From Brachyhypopomus gauderio (taxonomy: Eukaryota > Chordata > Actinopteri > Gymnotiformes > Hypopomidae), in assembly GCF_052324685.1 (NCBI RefSeq), contig NC_135211.1:52014182-52078181 (forward strand): 64,000 nt of DNA. The letters run 5' to 3'. Of this stretch, positions 17,785 through 23,580 are shown one piece after another (within the stretch, counting starts at the first letter, position 1; the number at the start of each line of letters is the position of its first letter). The position numbers and the translations under genes were made by a program. Below the pieces are notes generated by a model. It was not told the DNA's origin. It worked only from the letters and a program-made list of their open reading frames with translations, and made no database searches.

Positions 17785-20081
17785 CCACGTACGCGCAGGT
17801 CACTGAGCCAGGCGAGCGGCTCCTCGCTGCCAGACGTGGGCACGACGGTCGGACGCCGCAGGGGCCGCCGTAGCTCCTTCCTCAGTGCCAAGAAGCTGTA
17901 CGAGTCTGAGCTGATGAGCAGGTGCGTGCGGCAGTACCTCGACACGCTGGCGCCCGACAGCGACGAGGAGGCCTTGCACGTGCTCTCGCTGCAGTGGGAG
18001 CCCGCCACAAACACGGGTCAGTGCCACACATACACGCTGTCTGGTCCATACACATGCATGTGGTATGACGTACGTTAGTGTGTTGTTTTTGTAGGAACAT
18101 GCTGTGCAGGTGTGTGTTCATCCATCTGTGTGGTTTTTGTTTGTTTGTCTGTCTGTCGGTGGGCGTTTGCATGGTTTCCTTAGTTTACAAGACTTTGGCA
18201 GAGAAAAAACGAGTTGATGCATCTCCAGTCAGTGAGAGAAGCCCCACCCCAAAGCATCCCACTCGCAAGAAAGCACCTGGCAAAGAATTGCCACCATTTG
18301 GTAACGCAGACAGACCCACACCACTCACTTACTCACACACACTCAGAAGTTGATTCAAATTAAACAATTGGAATGTTTTGTTTTGTTTTGTTTTGTTCTT
18401 TTTTTTTTGCAGGTGTCCATTCCCCCAGCTCCAGACAGAAGATTCTTTCTCTGTCAGAAGAAGCACACGATAGACAAAAAAGACAGCCAGAAGTGAGCCA
18501 GTCAAACGCTGGCCCTACCCCACCCACTTCTCCTAACGGCACGCTCCGAAAAGGTGTGACCAGCGTAGCGTGATGTGGTAATGGTGTTACCGATGGGTGT
18601 TACTAAACAGAGGACGGGTGTCCGGTTTTACCTGCGAGGTTATATCACACGCGCAGGTACACGTTAGAAACTGTGTGATTACCTACTGTGTGATCAGCTG
18701 GCGCCGCCATTTGGTCAGACCGAATACCTGTGGCGACACTGGTCCTTTCGCAGGTAGAATCAGAAACCTTTGGGCCCAAGCGTCCATGTAGAAAAGACGC
18801 TGATAAGTAAGGGTAACTGGATCTGTTCGTATATCTCAAACTATATATGAGCGTGTTATAAATGCGGTTTGTGTGTTCACTAGGGCCGTACCTGGCTGGG
18901 AGTGTTCAGCTCGCTGTCCTGAGCTCCTCCCACTCCGAGATGCCTGGGAGAGAAGAGCACACGCCCACCCACACGCGGACCCTCTCTCACCCACACCCCC
19001 TTGCGCACACGCCAGGCGCACACCAGACCGAGCTTGATCAGATCAGCCTCGGGTAGGACGACACCCCTCACACAAGTGGATATGACTGTGGTAAAAAAAA
19101 CGTGCCAAATTAGTTTCAGACTGCAGCAGCTTCAAAAGCCCAGAATAGATTCCATAGCGTTCTGACTGAACCTCATCCATATGAGTTGGAATGTAGCCAA
19201 GATTGTGCCTCCATGCACATCATCTCTGCGTGGGGCTAATTGTTGTAGCTTTTGTCTTCTTGTAATTTTTTTAGGCTAGCTGAGAGTTAGATTACAAGAA
19301 TCCTGGGGCCCTGACACTTGGTGTTAATTTAAATAATGATTTTTCAGGATTTTTATCAGTTTAGTTCCTTGATTCATTCATCGGTTCACCCTTTGCTCCT
19401 CTCAGCTCTTACTCCTTGACCCAGGATCAGTGTGACCGCACCTCATTGGATGCTGCCGACAGTGGGCGGGGCAGCTGGACGTCCTGTTCTAGTGGCTCCC
19501 ACGACAACATCCAAAGCATTCCACAGCGTATTGGTTACTACGACAGCCGCAGCTGGGAGACTCTGTCAGAGGGGCCGGGGATTGGGCGGAGTCAGTCGGC
19601 CACACCCATTGGCTACTGGGGTGACGAATCCGAAGGTGACACGGGAACGATCAAGCGAAGAGGCGGAAAGGACGAGGTGACGAGCGTGCCGAAGAGTGTG
19701 CCGACGCGGCGGGAGGGGCGTTTCCGAGAGCCGCCTCCCACTCCTCCAGGATACACTGCCCTCTCCGTGGCAGAGGTGGAGGAGATCTCCCACGGCCATG
19801 CTCATGGACGACGCCCTCCTGACTACAGTGCGGCCCTACAGAGGTCCCGTCTTCTTAAGAGGTCGTGTGACTTGGCACCACCCCCACAGCCACGCCCGTC
19901 TAGTCACTTGCATGGATATACCCACTGTCCATCACCACAACGACCACCGCGCGATGGTGAGGCTGTTTAGTTTGTTCGGTTTAATGGTCCGTCTTAGGAT
20001 GTGCAGGCCTTCAAGTCAAAATAACGTTTCCTCTCTTTCCATCATCGTCTCTTAGAAAATGAGCAGGTGTCGGCGGTATGA
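1..20081 (+). CDS. rapgef2: Rap guanine nucleotide exchange factor 2 (PDZ-GEF1), 3' part, 19 coding exons
   Basis: Encodes a GEF that loads GTP on Rap1/Rap2 at membranes and junctions. Exons read from the sequence: 1-27, 219-371, 495-659, 779-886, 988-1191, 1279-1387, 1559-1802, 1944-2104, 15057-15297, 15429-15812, 16548-16759, 16871-16994, 17358-17381, 17799-18016, 18184-18300, 18413-18553, 18884-19052, 19406-19956, 20056-20081. All introns are GT-AG, the phases match, and the sum is 3378 nt (1125 codons plus TGA). Domain order is end of cNBD, RasGEF-N, PDZ, RA, CDC25 GEF, tail. Diagnostic strings match vertebrate RAPGEF2 as I recall it ([52 protein letters not shown]-terminal QVSAV); RAPGEF6 is the less likely paralog. 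The ATG at base 1 is an internal Met, because exon 1 is cut by the window edge. Which teleost duplicate (a or b) this is cannot be decided. Confidence 0.95.
36..135 (+). repeat. (GCGT)n/(GT)n microsatellite
   Basis: About 22 tandem GCGT units grading into GT, lying 9 bp inside the rapgef2 intron after the first exon. Open frames across it are low-complexity artefacts. Confidence 0.97.
219..371 (+). CDS. rapgef2: rapgef2 exon, cNBD to RasGEF-N linker
   Basis: 51 codons in phase 0, starting [10 protein letters not shown] and including [20 protein letters not shown]. The acceptor is a GT run ending in TAG at 216-218, with almost no polypyrimidine tract. The donor is AAG|GTGAGT. Confidence 0.95.
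495..659 (+). CDS. rapgef2: rapgef2 exon, RasGEF-N domain, first part
   Basis: 55 codons starting [14 protein letters not shown] and containing DFLLTYRTF, the hallmark of the N-terminal RasGEF (REM) domain that stabilises the catalytic domain. Flanked by GCAG and AAG|GTATGC. The next intron contains a (CA)n run at about 691-714. Confidence 0.95.
779..886 (+). CDS. rapgef2: rapgef2 exon, RasGEF-N domain, second part
   Basis: 36 codons, [18 protein letters not shown] and onwards to CLERE; phase 0 at both ends; acceptor TTTCAG, donor GAA|GTATGA. Confidence 0.94.
988..1191 (+). CDS. rapgef2: rapgef2 exon, start of PDZ domain
   Basis: 68 codons, [20 protein letters not shown] onwards, ending [11 protein letters not shown]. 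The [14 protein letters not shown] motif characteristic of PDZ domains spans the junction with the next exon. The PDZ domain helps place the GEF at scaffolded membrane sites. Confidence 0.95.
1279..1387 (+). CDS. rapgef2: rapgef2 exon, end of PDZ domain
   Basis: Starts [18 protein letters not shown] and ends in phase 1 (cttcta g|gtcagt). It completes the PDZ fold with SMNVKTNLL. Confidence 0.95.
1559..1802 (+). CDS. rapgef2: rapgef2 exon, PDZ-RA linker, first part
   Basis: Phase 1 start (g|tc = Val, [15 protein letters not shown]) and phase 2 end after ILPQKPY. Contains [18 protein letters not shown], a highly conserved linker block. The acceptor lies behind a CT-rich tract. Confidence 0.95.
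1944..2104 (+). CDS. rapgef2: rapgef2 exon, PDZ-RA linker, second part
   Basis: Continues [20 protein letters not shown], then [18 protein letters not shown], to QPP with a split Glu/Ala codon (phase 1). The donor CTG|GTAACC opens the 12.95-kb intron. Confidence 0.94.
2262..2334 (+). repeat. (GT)n microsatellite
   Basis: About 36 uninterrupted GT dinucleotides in the large rapgef2 intron. Confidence 0.98.
2412..2426 (+). CDS. rapgef2: candidate 15-nt microexon of rapgef2
   Basis: A 15-nt block lies between a good acceptor (TTTTTTCACTCACAG) and a strong donor (GTGAGT). Spliced between the exons ending at 2104 and starting at 15057, it keeps phase 1 in and out and would insert five residues (A-P-G-F-T, with the following Glu codon becoming Gln). 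No conservation or transcript evidence is available here, so it may be a chance pair of splice signals. Confidence 0.35.
2571..2662 (+). repeat. (CT)n microsatellite
   Basis: About 45 CT dinucleotides without interruption; a long homopyrimidine strand in the rapgef2 intron. Confidence 0.98.
3332..3409 (+). repeat. (GT)n microsatellite with terminal poly-G
   Basis: GT repeat with one TATA interruption, ending in a run of about 12 G. Confidence 0.97.
4868..5763 (+). repeat. 36-bp minisatellite, about 25 units
   Basis: Tandem copies of a 36-bp unit (reading CCTCAGTTATGGTGAGGTCT then TTACCC-CTCT-TGTA). Two main variant sites, GTGAGG/GTTAGG and CGCTCTC/CACTCTG, occur in blocks, as expected from unequal exchange. 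Since 36 is divisible by 3, both strands stay open for over 300 codons, but the peptide is just the unit repeated and there is no sign of coding use. It ends 90 bp before the Gmr1-like element. Confidence 0.97.
5854..5858. repeat. target-site duplication TGGAG (left)
   Basis: The same five bases follow the right LTR at 13473-13477, marking the insertion site of the LTR element. Confidence 0.9.
5859..6610 (+). repeat. 5' LTR of the Gmr1-like element
   Basis: 752 bp starting TGTGATG and ending TTCACA; matches the right LTR along its length once the hAT insertion is set aside. A TATA-like ATAAGAG and a late AACATTAAAAC lie in the second half. Confidence 0.93.
6751..11178 (+). CDS. gag-pol polyprotein of the Gmr1-like element (fossil)
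   Basis: A 1475-codon open frame about 140 bp after the 5' LTR. Approximate parts by residue: gag 1-350; CCHC zinc knuckle near 364-377 ([14 protein letters not shown]); aspartic protease near 422 (DTGAS); integrase HHCC zinc region about 630-675 and DDE core about 705-800; reverse transcriptase about 1070-1250 with YIDD near 1207; RNase H from about 1355 to the end. Gag and pol share one frame. Family assignment rests on gypsy-type RT and chromodomain-less integrase plus the integrase-first order. Confidence 0.93.
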   Translation: MPPKRVPPAMSQPQQREDDPLLSSSTEAASGDPPADVEQLCAMLQSFMTEQKGRDDYFQKEVAKQEQRWRSMQHQFGLLQEEVHKDRAAGRREQEQSEDTTEFAHSRIIRRTQTECADQAYESETRQATSQVSSHTAWPTPRLPTLKESDDIEHFLTMFERIAQTANWPSGSWALHLAPLLEGKARAAYVAMDGTDIGDYHKVKDAILRKYEINKDTYRQRFRMNNILEAETPRELYTRLKGLYEKWMTPQEKTKEEIGNAIVLEQYLRMVKPELRRWIIERSPGSTLQAVEMSEAFVAARQTEGNFRLDEINKPRQHAELGKFAGGRGSPMPQYSRPPTHGRPSAINVRAASDRRPADKTLRCFNCNQTGHKISACPNLSSSSSRLSYSPRKEFSFETVDDTKNSTITVKIGSRKFKALIDTGASQTLVSAKCFPNDEVVHTGKLRVKCIHGDEQVYPTAEVSIEIQGQAYLLNVGIIQQSPYSVILGRDVPVLIDLLADRQNTADVMVVTRLQAKQESVAGENQTLLKELPYNETPKIKKSKSQKRQDKIRGTAIEEQVECPDIEVDALPGNIAQLQRQDKTLEPLFLKAENPSTEKGEIRFTIIRDILFRVKGEIEQLVVPVGLRQEVLKLGHSDPWAGHLGHAKTQSRVANRFYWPRQQLDIIEFCKACPECQLTAPKRKSDRVPMISLPVIDVPFSRIAMDVVGPLPKSQSGKRYILVIADYATRYPEAFALSKVKTRQLVNALLQLISRVGIPREILTDQGTNFMSKQLKDVFALMGIKGIRTTPFHPQTDGLVERFNKTLKCMLRKFVSETGSDWDKWLPYVLFAYREVPQASTGFSPFQLLYGREVRGPLDVLKEAWEGPNPTKRLNILSHVLKMREKMTTLTELVRENMRKAQQQQKEWYDKASRDRELRPGEKVLVLLPTSDTSLLAKWQGPYEVVRRVGQTSYELLLPDRKKKHQILHINMLRPWNEAKVSNTEQLWVRAVDEEEESKEQYFPGGNGPAAPLSLSHLGFQQQLQLRKHIPTDVFSEDPGRTNVTEHKIRLLKQEPIRQTNCRVPARLIPNLKMEVEKMMELGVIEPSTSEWCSPVVLVPKKDGELRFCVDFSKLNSVSAFDPYPMPRADELIERLGKARYLTTLDLCKGYWQVPLCPEARELTAFRVPSGLYHFLVMPFGLHGAAATFQRLMDAVLKDTGDFAAAYIDDVVIFSATWEEHVQHVGIVLQRIADAGLTANPAKCNLARDTVSYLGYVLGGGLIRPQVDKVEAVKGCPAPTTKRRVRSFLGLVGWYRRFIPNFSSRAAALTDLIKKDKPQRVKWTEECETAFKDLKECLCADPVLRSPDFNRPFIVQTDASGSGLGAVLLQGEGEDQRPVLYISRKMFPRELNYSTIEKEALAVKWALDSLRYYLTGADFVLETDHRALQWMHRMRDSNARITRWYLSLQSFKFQVRYRKGTQNVTADFLSRHSSE
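11615..11848. mobile_element. Tc1/mariner-like MITE nested in the hAT
   Basis: 234 bp flanked by TA dinucleotides, with about 28-bp inverted ends (YACTGCTCAAAAAAA...AAGGGAACACT). There is no coding capacity. TA target and TIR form point to Tc1/mariner mobilisation; the exact family is not identified. Confidence 0.85.
12155..12469 (-). pseudogene. hAT transposase fragment (ZBED/Ac-type)
   Basis: 104-codon minus-strand frame containing [20 protein letters not shown] and later [13 protein letters not shown], which resemble the start of the RNase H-like catalytic core of hAT transposases. The BED finger and the C-terminal dimerisation region are not present in frame, so it is a deletion relic. 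Confidence 0.75.
13478..15056. other. intronic DNA, no gene seen
   Basis: Right-hand end of the large rapgef2 intron. A short CT tract lies at about 14043-14073. A 102-codon open frame at 14614-14922 has no recognisable domain. Nothing else is supported. Confidence 0.65.
15057..15297 (+). CDS. rapgef2: rapgef2 exon, Ras-association (RA) domain
   Basis: Starts with a split Glu codon, then [20 protein letters not shown], the ubiquitin-like RA domain that binds Rap-GTP and gives positive feedback. Also contains [20 protein letters not shown]. Ends in phase 2 at SA(R). Confidence 0.96.
15429..15812 (+). CDS. rapgef2: rapgef2 exon, start of CDC25 catalytic domain
   Basis: Starts (R)[15 protein letters not shown]. 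Contains [27 protein letters not shown] and [20 protein letters not shown], core motifs of the Rap-specific CDC25 homology domain. Ends FNSMFAII in phase 2. Confidence 0.96.
16003..16545 (+). repeat. pyrimidine-rich minisatellite (CCCTCTCC-TCCACCCTCACT)n abutting a 3' splice site
   Basis: About 540 bp of C/T-rich tandem repeat, with 17-20-bp units such as CTCCACCCTCACTCCCTCTC, running up to the CCTGCAG acceptor of the next rapgef2 exon. It creates long open frames on both strands that are compositional artefacts. Confidence 0.95.
16548..16759 (+). CDS. rapgef2: rapgef2 exon, catalytic domain, middle
   Basis: (S)[20 protein letters not shown] onwards, with [11 protein letters not shown] and [20 protein letters not shown]; phase 2 in, phase 1 out (donor GAG g|GTGAGC). 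Confidence 0.96.
16871..16994 (+). CDS. rapgef2: rapgef2 exon, catalytic domain, end
   Basis: (G)[20 protein letters not shown] to DPAMLFRT, closing the CDC25 domain. Phase 2 end (ACC AG|GTATAC). A (CA)n microsatellite starts just inside the intron. Confidence 0.95.
16997..17043 (+). repeat. (CA)n microsatellite
   Basis: About 22 CA units immediately after a rapgef2 donor site. Confidence 0.96.
17358..17381 (+). CDS. rapgef2: rapgef2 24-nt exon
   Basis: A small exon encoding (R)KKKWRSL(G), between GCTTTAG and G|GTAAGT. It joins phase 2 to phase 2 and recreates [13 protein letters not shown], as in vertebrate RAPGEF2. Confidence 0.93.
17382..17798 (+). other. rapgef2 intron, no gene seen
   Basis: C/T-rich intron with a (GT)n run at about 17752-17783 just before the acceptor ACGCGCAG. 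No further feature seen. Confidence 0.8.
17799..18016 (+). CDS. rapgef2: rapgef2 exon, C-terminal tail 1
   Basis: (G)[15 protein letters not shown], then [20 protein letters not shown], ending [11 protein letters not shown] with phase 1. The basic RRSSFL stretch is a conserved possible phosphosite region. Confidence 0.93.
18184..18300 (+). CDS. rapgef2: rapgef2 exon, C-terminal tail 2
   Basis: Acceptor TTTCCTTAG. Encodes [18 protein letters not shown] to [13 protein letters not shown]. The end RKK-P-KELPPFG corresponds to the conserved tail block of RAPGEF2. Phase 1 at both ends. Confidence 0.88.
18413..18553 (+). CDS. rapgef2: rapgef2 exon, C-terminal tail 3
   Basis: Begins after a TTTTG-rich tract and TTTTGCAG. 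Encodes [20 protein letters not shown] to [12 protein letters not shown](G). KILSLSEE and PPTSP are conserved in RAPGEF2. Confidence 0.92.
18554..18883 (+). other. rapgef2 intron, no gene seen
   Basis: 330-bp intron between GTGTGA and TTCACTAG. No other feature recognised. Confidence 0.8.
18884..19052 (+). CDS. rapgef2: rapgef2 exon, C-terminal tail 4 (divergent)
   Basis: Phase 1 start (G)[19 protein letters not shown], ending ELDQISLG in phase 2. The middle is low-complexity His/Pro/Thr and differs much from mammals; only SHSE and DQ-SLGSY remain as anchors. Frame continuity through both junctions supports it. Confidence 0.82.
19053..19405 (+). other. rapgef2 intron, no gene seen
   Basis: 353-bp intron from GTAGGA to TCCTCTCAG; A/T-rich, no further feature. 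Confidence 0.8.
19406..19956 (+). CDS. rapgef2: rapgef2 exon, C-terminal tail 5
   Basis: Largest tail exon: (G)[66 protein letters not shown] and [21 protein letters not shown] is a proline-rich, PPxY-containing motif of the kind bound by WW domains. Ends in phase 1 (GAT G|GTGAGG). Confidence 0.95.
20056..20081 (+). CDS. rapgef2: rapgef2 last coding exon, PDZ ligand
   Basis: Acceptor TCTCTTAG, then (E)NEQVSAV and TGA. The C-terminal SAV is the PDZ-binding ligand of RAPGEF2 and fixes the end of the gene. Confidence 0.95.
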
Positions 20082-21300
20082 AGATGCTCCACGGCCTTCA
20101 GCACACAGCAGCCAAGCTGACCTTCACCCAGTACGCCATTTATGTTTTGCAGCGCCGTTAGAAGCTACTTGAAACCTGTGGCCAATCGGCAGGTGAACCC
20201 AGCGAGTCCCGTTCAGACCCCTTCTGCTGTCGTTTGATTGGAGACTGTCGCCGTCTGTCAAATCCACGAGTGAGAGGAGACGGATCATGTGGTGGAGGGT
20301 CTTACCATCACAAAGTACAATTGGGAGGGGCTTTAGACCTTTCTTGAGAATCACTGTGAGAAATAAGAGGAAGATCTTTTGGCACTTTGAAGGAAAGACA
20401 AAATGAATGAAGGAAAATGGCCAGCTTAAACATTTATTTATTTTTTTTTAACCATGAAAGGTGATTTTATCATGAAAACAGTGTTATTTTATATGTCTGA
20501 AGTCTGCGCAGTCTGTTGTATGTATGTGTTGAGTGTGTGCGTGTTTGTGTGTGTGTGTGTTGGAAGGTGCATGCAAAGGATACTTGAATCAGAGACTGCA
20601 TGTATTTGCGGGCAATATAAACCCTCTTCAGGCACATAGAGCAAAGGAAATTTGCCTGTAGTAGACCTCAGACACAACTTAGTTCAGTGTTACGACCAGT
20701 GTTCAGCTGAACATCAGTCATTGTGCTTTTAGTCCTGTCTTCTCTATTCATATTCCCACCTAATTCTGCAGATGCGCTCAGTAGCGCTTGTATTTTTTTA
20801 TTACTATTAATTTTAATTGTTGTCTACATTATTTTTATGTTGAATCTGTTTCATTCCCCTTTTTTGCCGATCATGTGACAAGGCGTACGTTGTAAACTAT
20901 TGCACAAACGGGGATAAAGGTGTAAAAATAGAATGTTTGCGTAGTTGCTACATGTCATAAGATAGTTATTGCATAGCTACTTTATTTTGACATAGATTAT
21001 AATGATACTGCTTATAATGAACGTCTCCATTTCCCAACCATGTCGTCTTCACTGCGCATGCGTTTGTATGTCTTTCACAAAGACAGCTGGCAATAGTTTC
21101 GATCTCATTTTGTATTTTTAATACAATAATTGTAAATATTGGTTATATTTTGTTTAAGAGTTGAGAGATATATATGTTTGAGGTAACATTAAGCTGCCAT
21201 AAGTTTGACCGACTGAGAATAAATACTGTAGCAATGCACCAGACTGAAGTCTCCTGGTTTTGACTCGAGCACTTAAAACTGGCAATAAATAATTATTTTA
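20082..21300 (+). other. rapgef2: rapgef2 3' UTR with poly(A) signals
   Basis: A/T-rich stretch after the stop, with an ATTTATTTATT AU-rich element near 20430, a short GT run near 20550, and AATAAA hexamers at 21218-21223 and 21284-21289. The transcript probably ends soon after one of these; the exact cleavage site is not determinable here. Confidence 0.6.
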
Positions 21301-21671
21301 TACTACATAAATAACTGAACCACACCACCAAGCGTTAATTATTTAAAAATGCTTAAGCATTGGGACTATGCTGGATGCCTTCCTGAGCAAAGGAACATCA
21401 TGCTGGATGATTCTTCTTCACGCTGCTGTGTGACAAAAAGCTTAATACAAATAAAATGAATTTTAATCTAATGGTAGATGTACACTGCAAAACATTTTTT
21501 GTCTGCCTATATTTCTCTACAATTATCTTTAAGCCTGATAATGGCGTCAAACACTGAAACACAGTTAAGCCCTGTGTCTGACCTCCTACACGTCAATGTG
21601 GACTGCTGCTCGTAGAGGTGTCTGTTGGGTTAGGTTAGTTTATTTGTACCCAAAGGTAAATTTGATTTACA
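21301..21671. other. intergenic DNA, nothing recognised
   Basis: A/T-rich, without a recognisable gene or repeat. Confidence 0.6.
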
Positions 21672-21903
21672 CAGGGTGGGTGCGGGTCCTTAAAAAATCT
21701 TAAATGGTATTAAATTTCATTTTTGTCAAATAAGGCCTTAGGGAGGAATAATTCCGTCAGCCATGTGTTGAACTTCGGGGGCGGAAATCGGTAGCCATAC
21801 AGTTCACAACCTTCGCAGTATTGCTCGCAAGTATTTCGGGCTTAACGAACACCCGTAGTTGTGGACTGGCGGGCTGTATGTACGTTAACGTCTGTTCGGA
21901 GAG

Positions 21904-22238
21904 ATGGGGAAATGCAAATTTAGCGAGAAATGGTTGGAAGATCCGAAATATTCTTGGTGGCTCAGAGCTGTCACAGATACCAACGAGGCTCGTCAGCAGC
22001 AGCCTGTAATATCAATGTTTTGGCCCGCTGCAGTACAACAAGAGAACCCATTCAGTCGAGCTCTGCTCAACGTCGCATTCACGCTGTATGCGGCTCTACC
22101 AATACTTTGAAGGCTGAGGTAATATGGGCGCTAAAAACAGTTACGAGTCACCAGGCATTGTTTAAAACCATGTCCCCTGATTCCGCGCGAACGGCGGAAG
22201 CGTTGCAGTGTTGTAAGAAACGATATGTGGTAGTATAA
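21904..22238 (+). pseudogene. hAT-like transposase remnant (BED-type N-terminus)
   Basis: One frame reads MGKCKFSEKWLEDPKYSWWL, the usual start of a group of fish ZBED/hAT-like transposases. A second frame further on reads TLKAEVIWALKTVTSHQ and MSPDSARTAEALQC, family-like segments. The two lie in different frames and most of the protein, including the catalytic core, is missing. Confidence 0.55.
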
Positions 22239-22683
22239 AGAAACACCCCTCAAAAACAGGGGAAACAACATTTATGACGAATTTTAATATTTCTTTGTGT
22301 TTCAGGTTTGAAAAGTGATGGAATTTAGGCTAAAGTACATTAAAATGCTTGAAATTGTAACTACTTCGTTTCAGAACAAATATCTGTCTGACTGAACAGT
22401 TATCTTGTATTACGTTAACAAATACGAGCCTCTTGTAATTTCAGAAACATGAGAGAACGTGAAGACGATAAGACTGGGCGTTTTGAAAATAAACAACAAT
22501 TAAATAATGTGATAAAGCGAATTATTTCGAATCATTTCGAGTATATGTATAAATATTTAACTTAATTAAGTTTAACTTTCTCTGAAATATTGAAATGGAC
22601 CTGGAAAGTGACGTCCAAGCGCTTTAATTCCACCTTATGAAGGTGTATGAACCCTGCAAACATGACTTGGTTCATTGCGCTGA

Positions 22684-22830
22684 AGCGCGGCGCGCGCGAA
22701 GTTTTTACAAAATTCGAGAGGTGCACGACCTCGCGAATCGTCAGCGCGAGAGCTCCTCGCGCATGGGCGGAGCCACCGCGATTACGTCATTTTCGCCGCG
22801 CGGACCCTCGCGACGCGTCAAGTATAAACC
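22684..22830 (+). promoter_or_regulatory. CpG-rich promoter-like block
   Basis: In A/T-rich surroundings this stretch is dense in CG dinucleotides. It contains GGGCGGAGC (GC box), TTACGTCA (CRE/ATF-type site) and, about 25 bp on, a TATAAA. The order GC box, CRE, TATA followed by an ATG at 22885 looks like a compact Pol II promoter, perhaps of the transposon that carries it. Inference from motifs only. Confidence 0.35.
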
Positions 22831-22884
22831 AGTTATAATAATAATTTACTTGCTGAACAACCCGAAGGGAAAGCAGGAACCCTG

Positions 22885-23052
22885 ATGGCCCAGGTGATCA
22901 CAAAATCAAACATCCTTAGAAAGCGTTTCAGAGAAAAAGTAGCAGAACTGAAAGGGGTTGAGCATGAGCTGGAGTGTGAATCAGAAAAACTCGAAAATGG
23001 CCGTGGGTGTGTGCGCGCGCGCGTATTGTATTACGCTGTTGTCAGTGTTTGA
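22885..23052 (+). CDS. short open frame downstream of the promoter-like block, unrecognised
   Basis: 55 codons starting MAQVITKSNILRKRFREKVA and continuing with a charged, probably helical stretch (ELKGVEHELECESEKLE), then low-complexity GCGC-derived residues. There is an in-frame stop upstream. It could be a first exon captured by the transposon or chance; the function is unknown. Confidence 0.2.
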   Translation: MAQVITKSNILRKRFREKVAELKGVEHELECESEKLENGRGCVRARVLYYAVVSV

Positions 23053-23176
23053 ATTTTGTTTTGTATAAAGTTTCATTGTGTATACTGTACAGTGAAAAAA
23101 ATTTAATATTTGTGTCTCGTATTGTGCATTCCCATTTGAAGTTTTCAAGTGGCTAGGTTAAATAATGATTAAATAA

Positions 23177-23301
23177 AAATAAAATTAAGAACAAATCGCA
23201 AGATCATACACGTTAAAATAAAGCACAAAAACTAATAATCAGTTAGTTTTTGTGCTTTATTTTAACGTGTATGATCTTGCGAGTTGGTCTTAATTTTATT
23301 T
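23177..23301. repeat. 125-bp near-perfect palindrome
   Basis: Two arms of about 59 bp (left 23177-23235, right 23243-23301) are reverse complements apart from a few mismatches, around a 7-base loop TAATCAG. Inner arm: CAAGATCATACACGTTAAAA and so on. It could extrude as a cruciform or give a long RNA hairpin. Confidence 0.9.
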
Positions 23302-23366
23302 GAAAAACGGTATTAAAAAGTCTTAAAATGTCTTAATTTTCACTTGGTCAAACCTGTAGATACCCT

Positions 23367-23580
23367 TGTTGTGTTGCCTGCTTAATTAATCTATGAAACC
23401 ACGTCCAGACTCCGTGACCGATAACTCAACTCTCTTTTATTCTCTTCGCGCTCTTATCTCTTCCACACGCTCTACGTTCTGCTTAGTTAACAATGACATT
23501 CATTGCCCCCTAGTGGTCAATAAATCTTACTACATACTTTGCTTAGTAACACAGTTTGGAATATGTATTCAAACATTACA
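23367..23580 (-). repeat. 3' LTR of the minus-strand element
   Basis: 214 bp; on the minus strand it starts TGTAATGTTTGAATACATAT and ends in ACAACA. A purine-rich GTTAGAGGGAGA abuts it on the internal side (polypurine tract). Confidence 0.88.
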
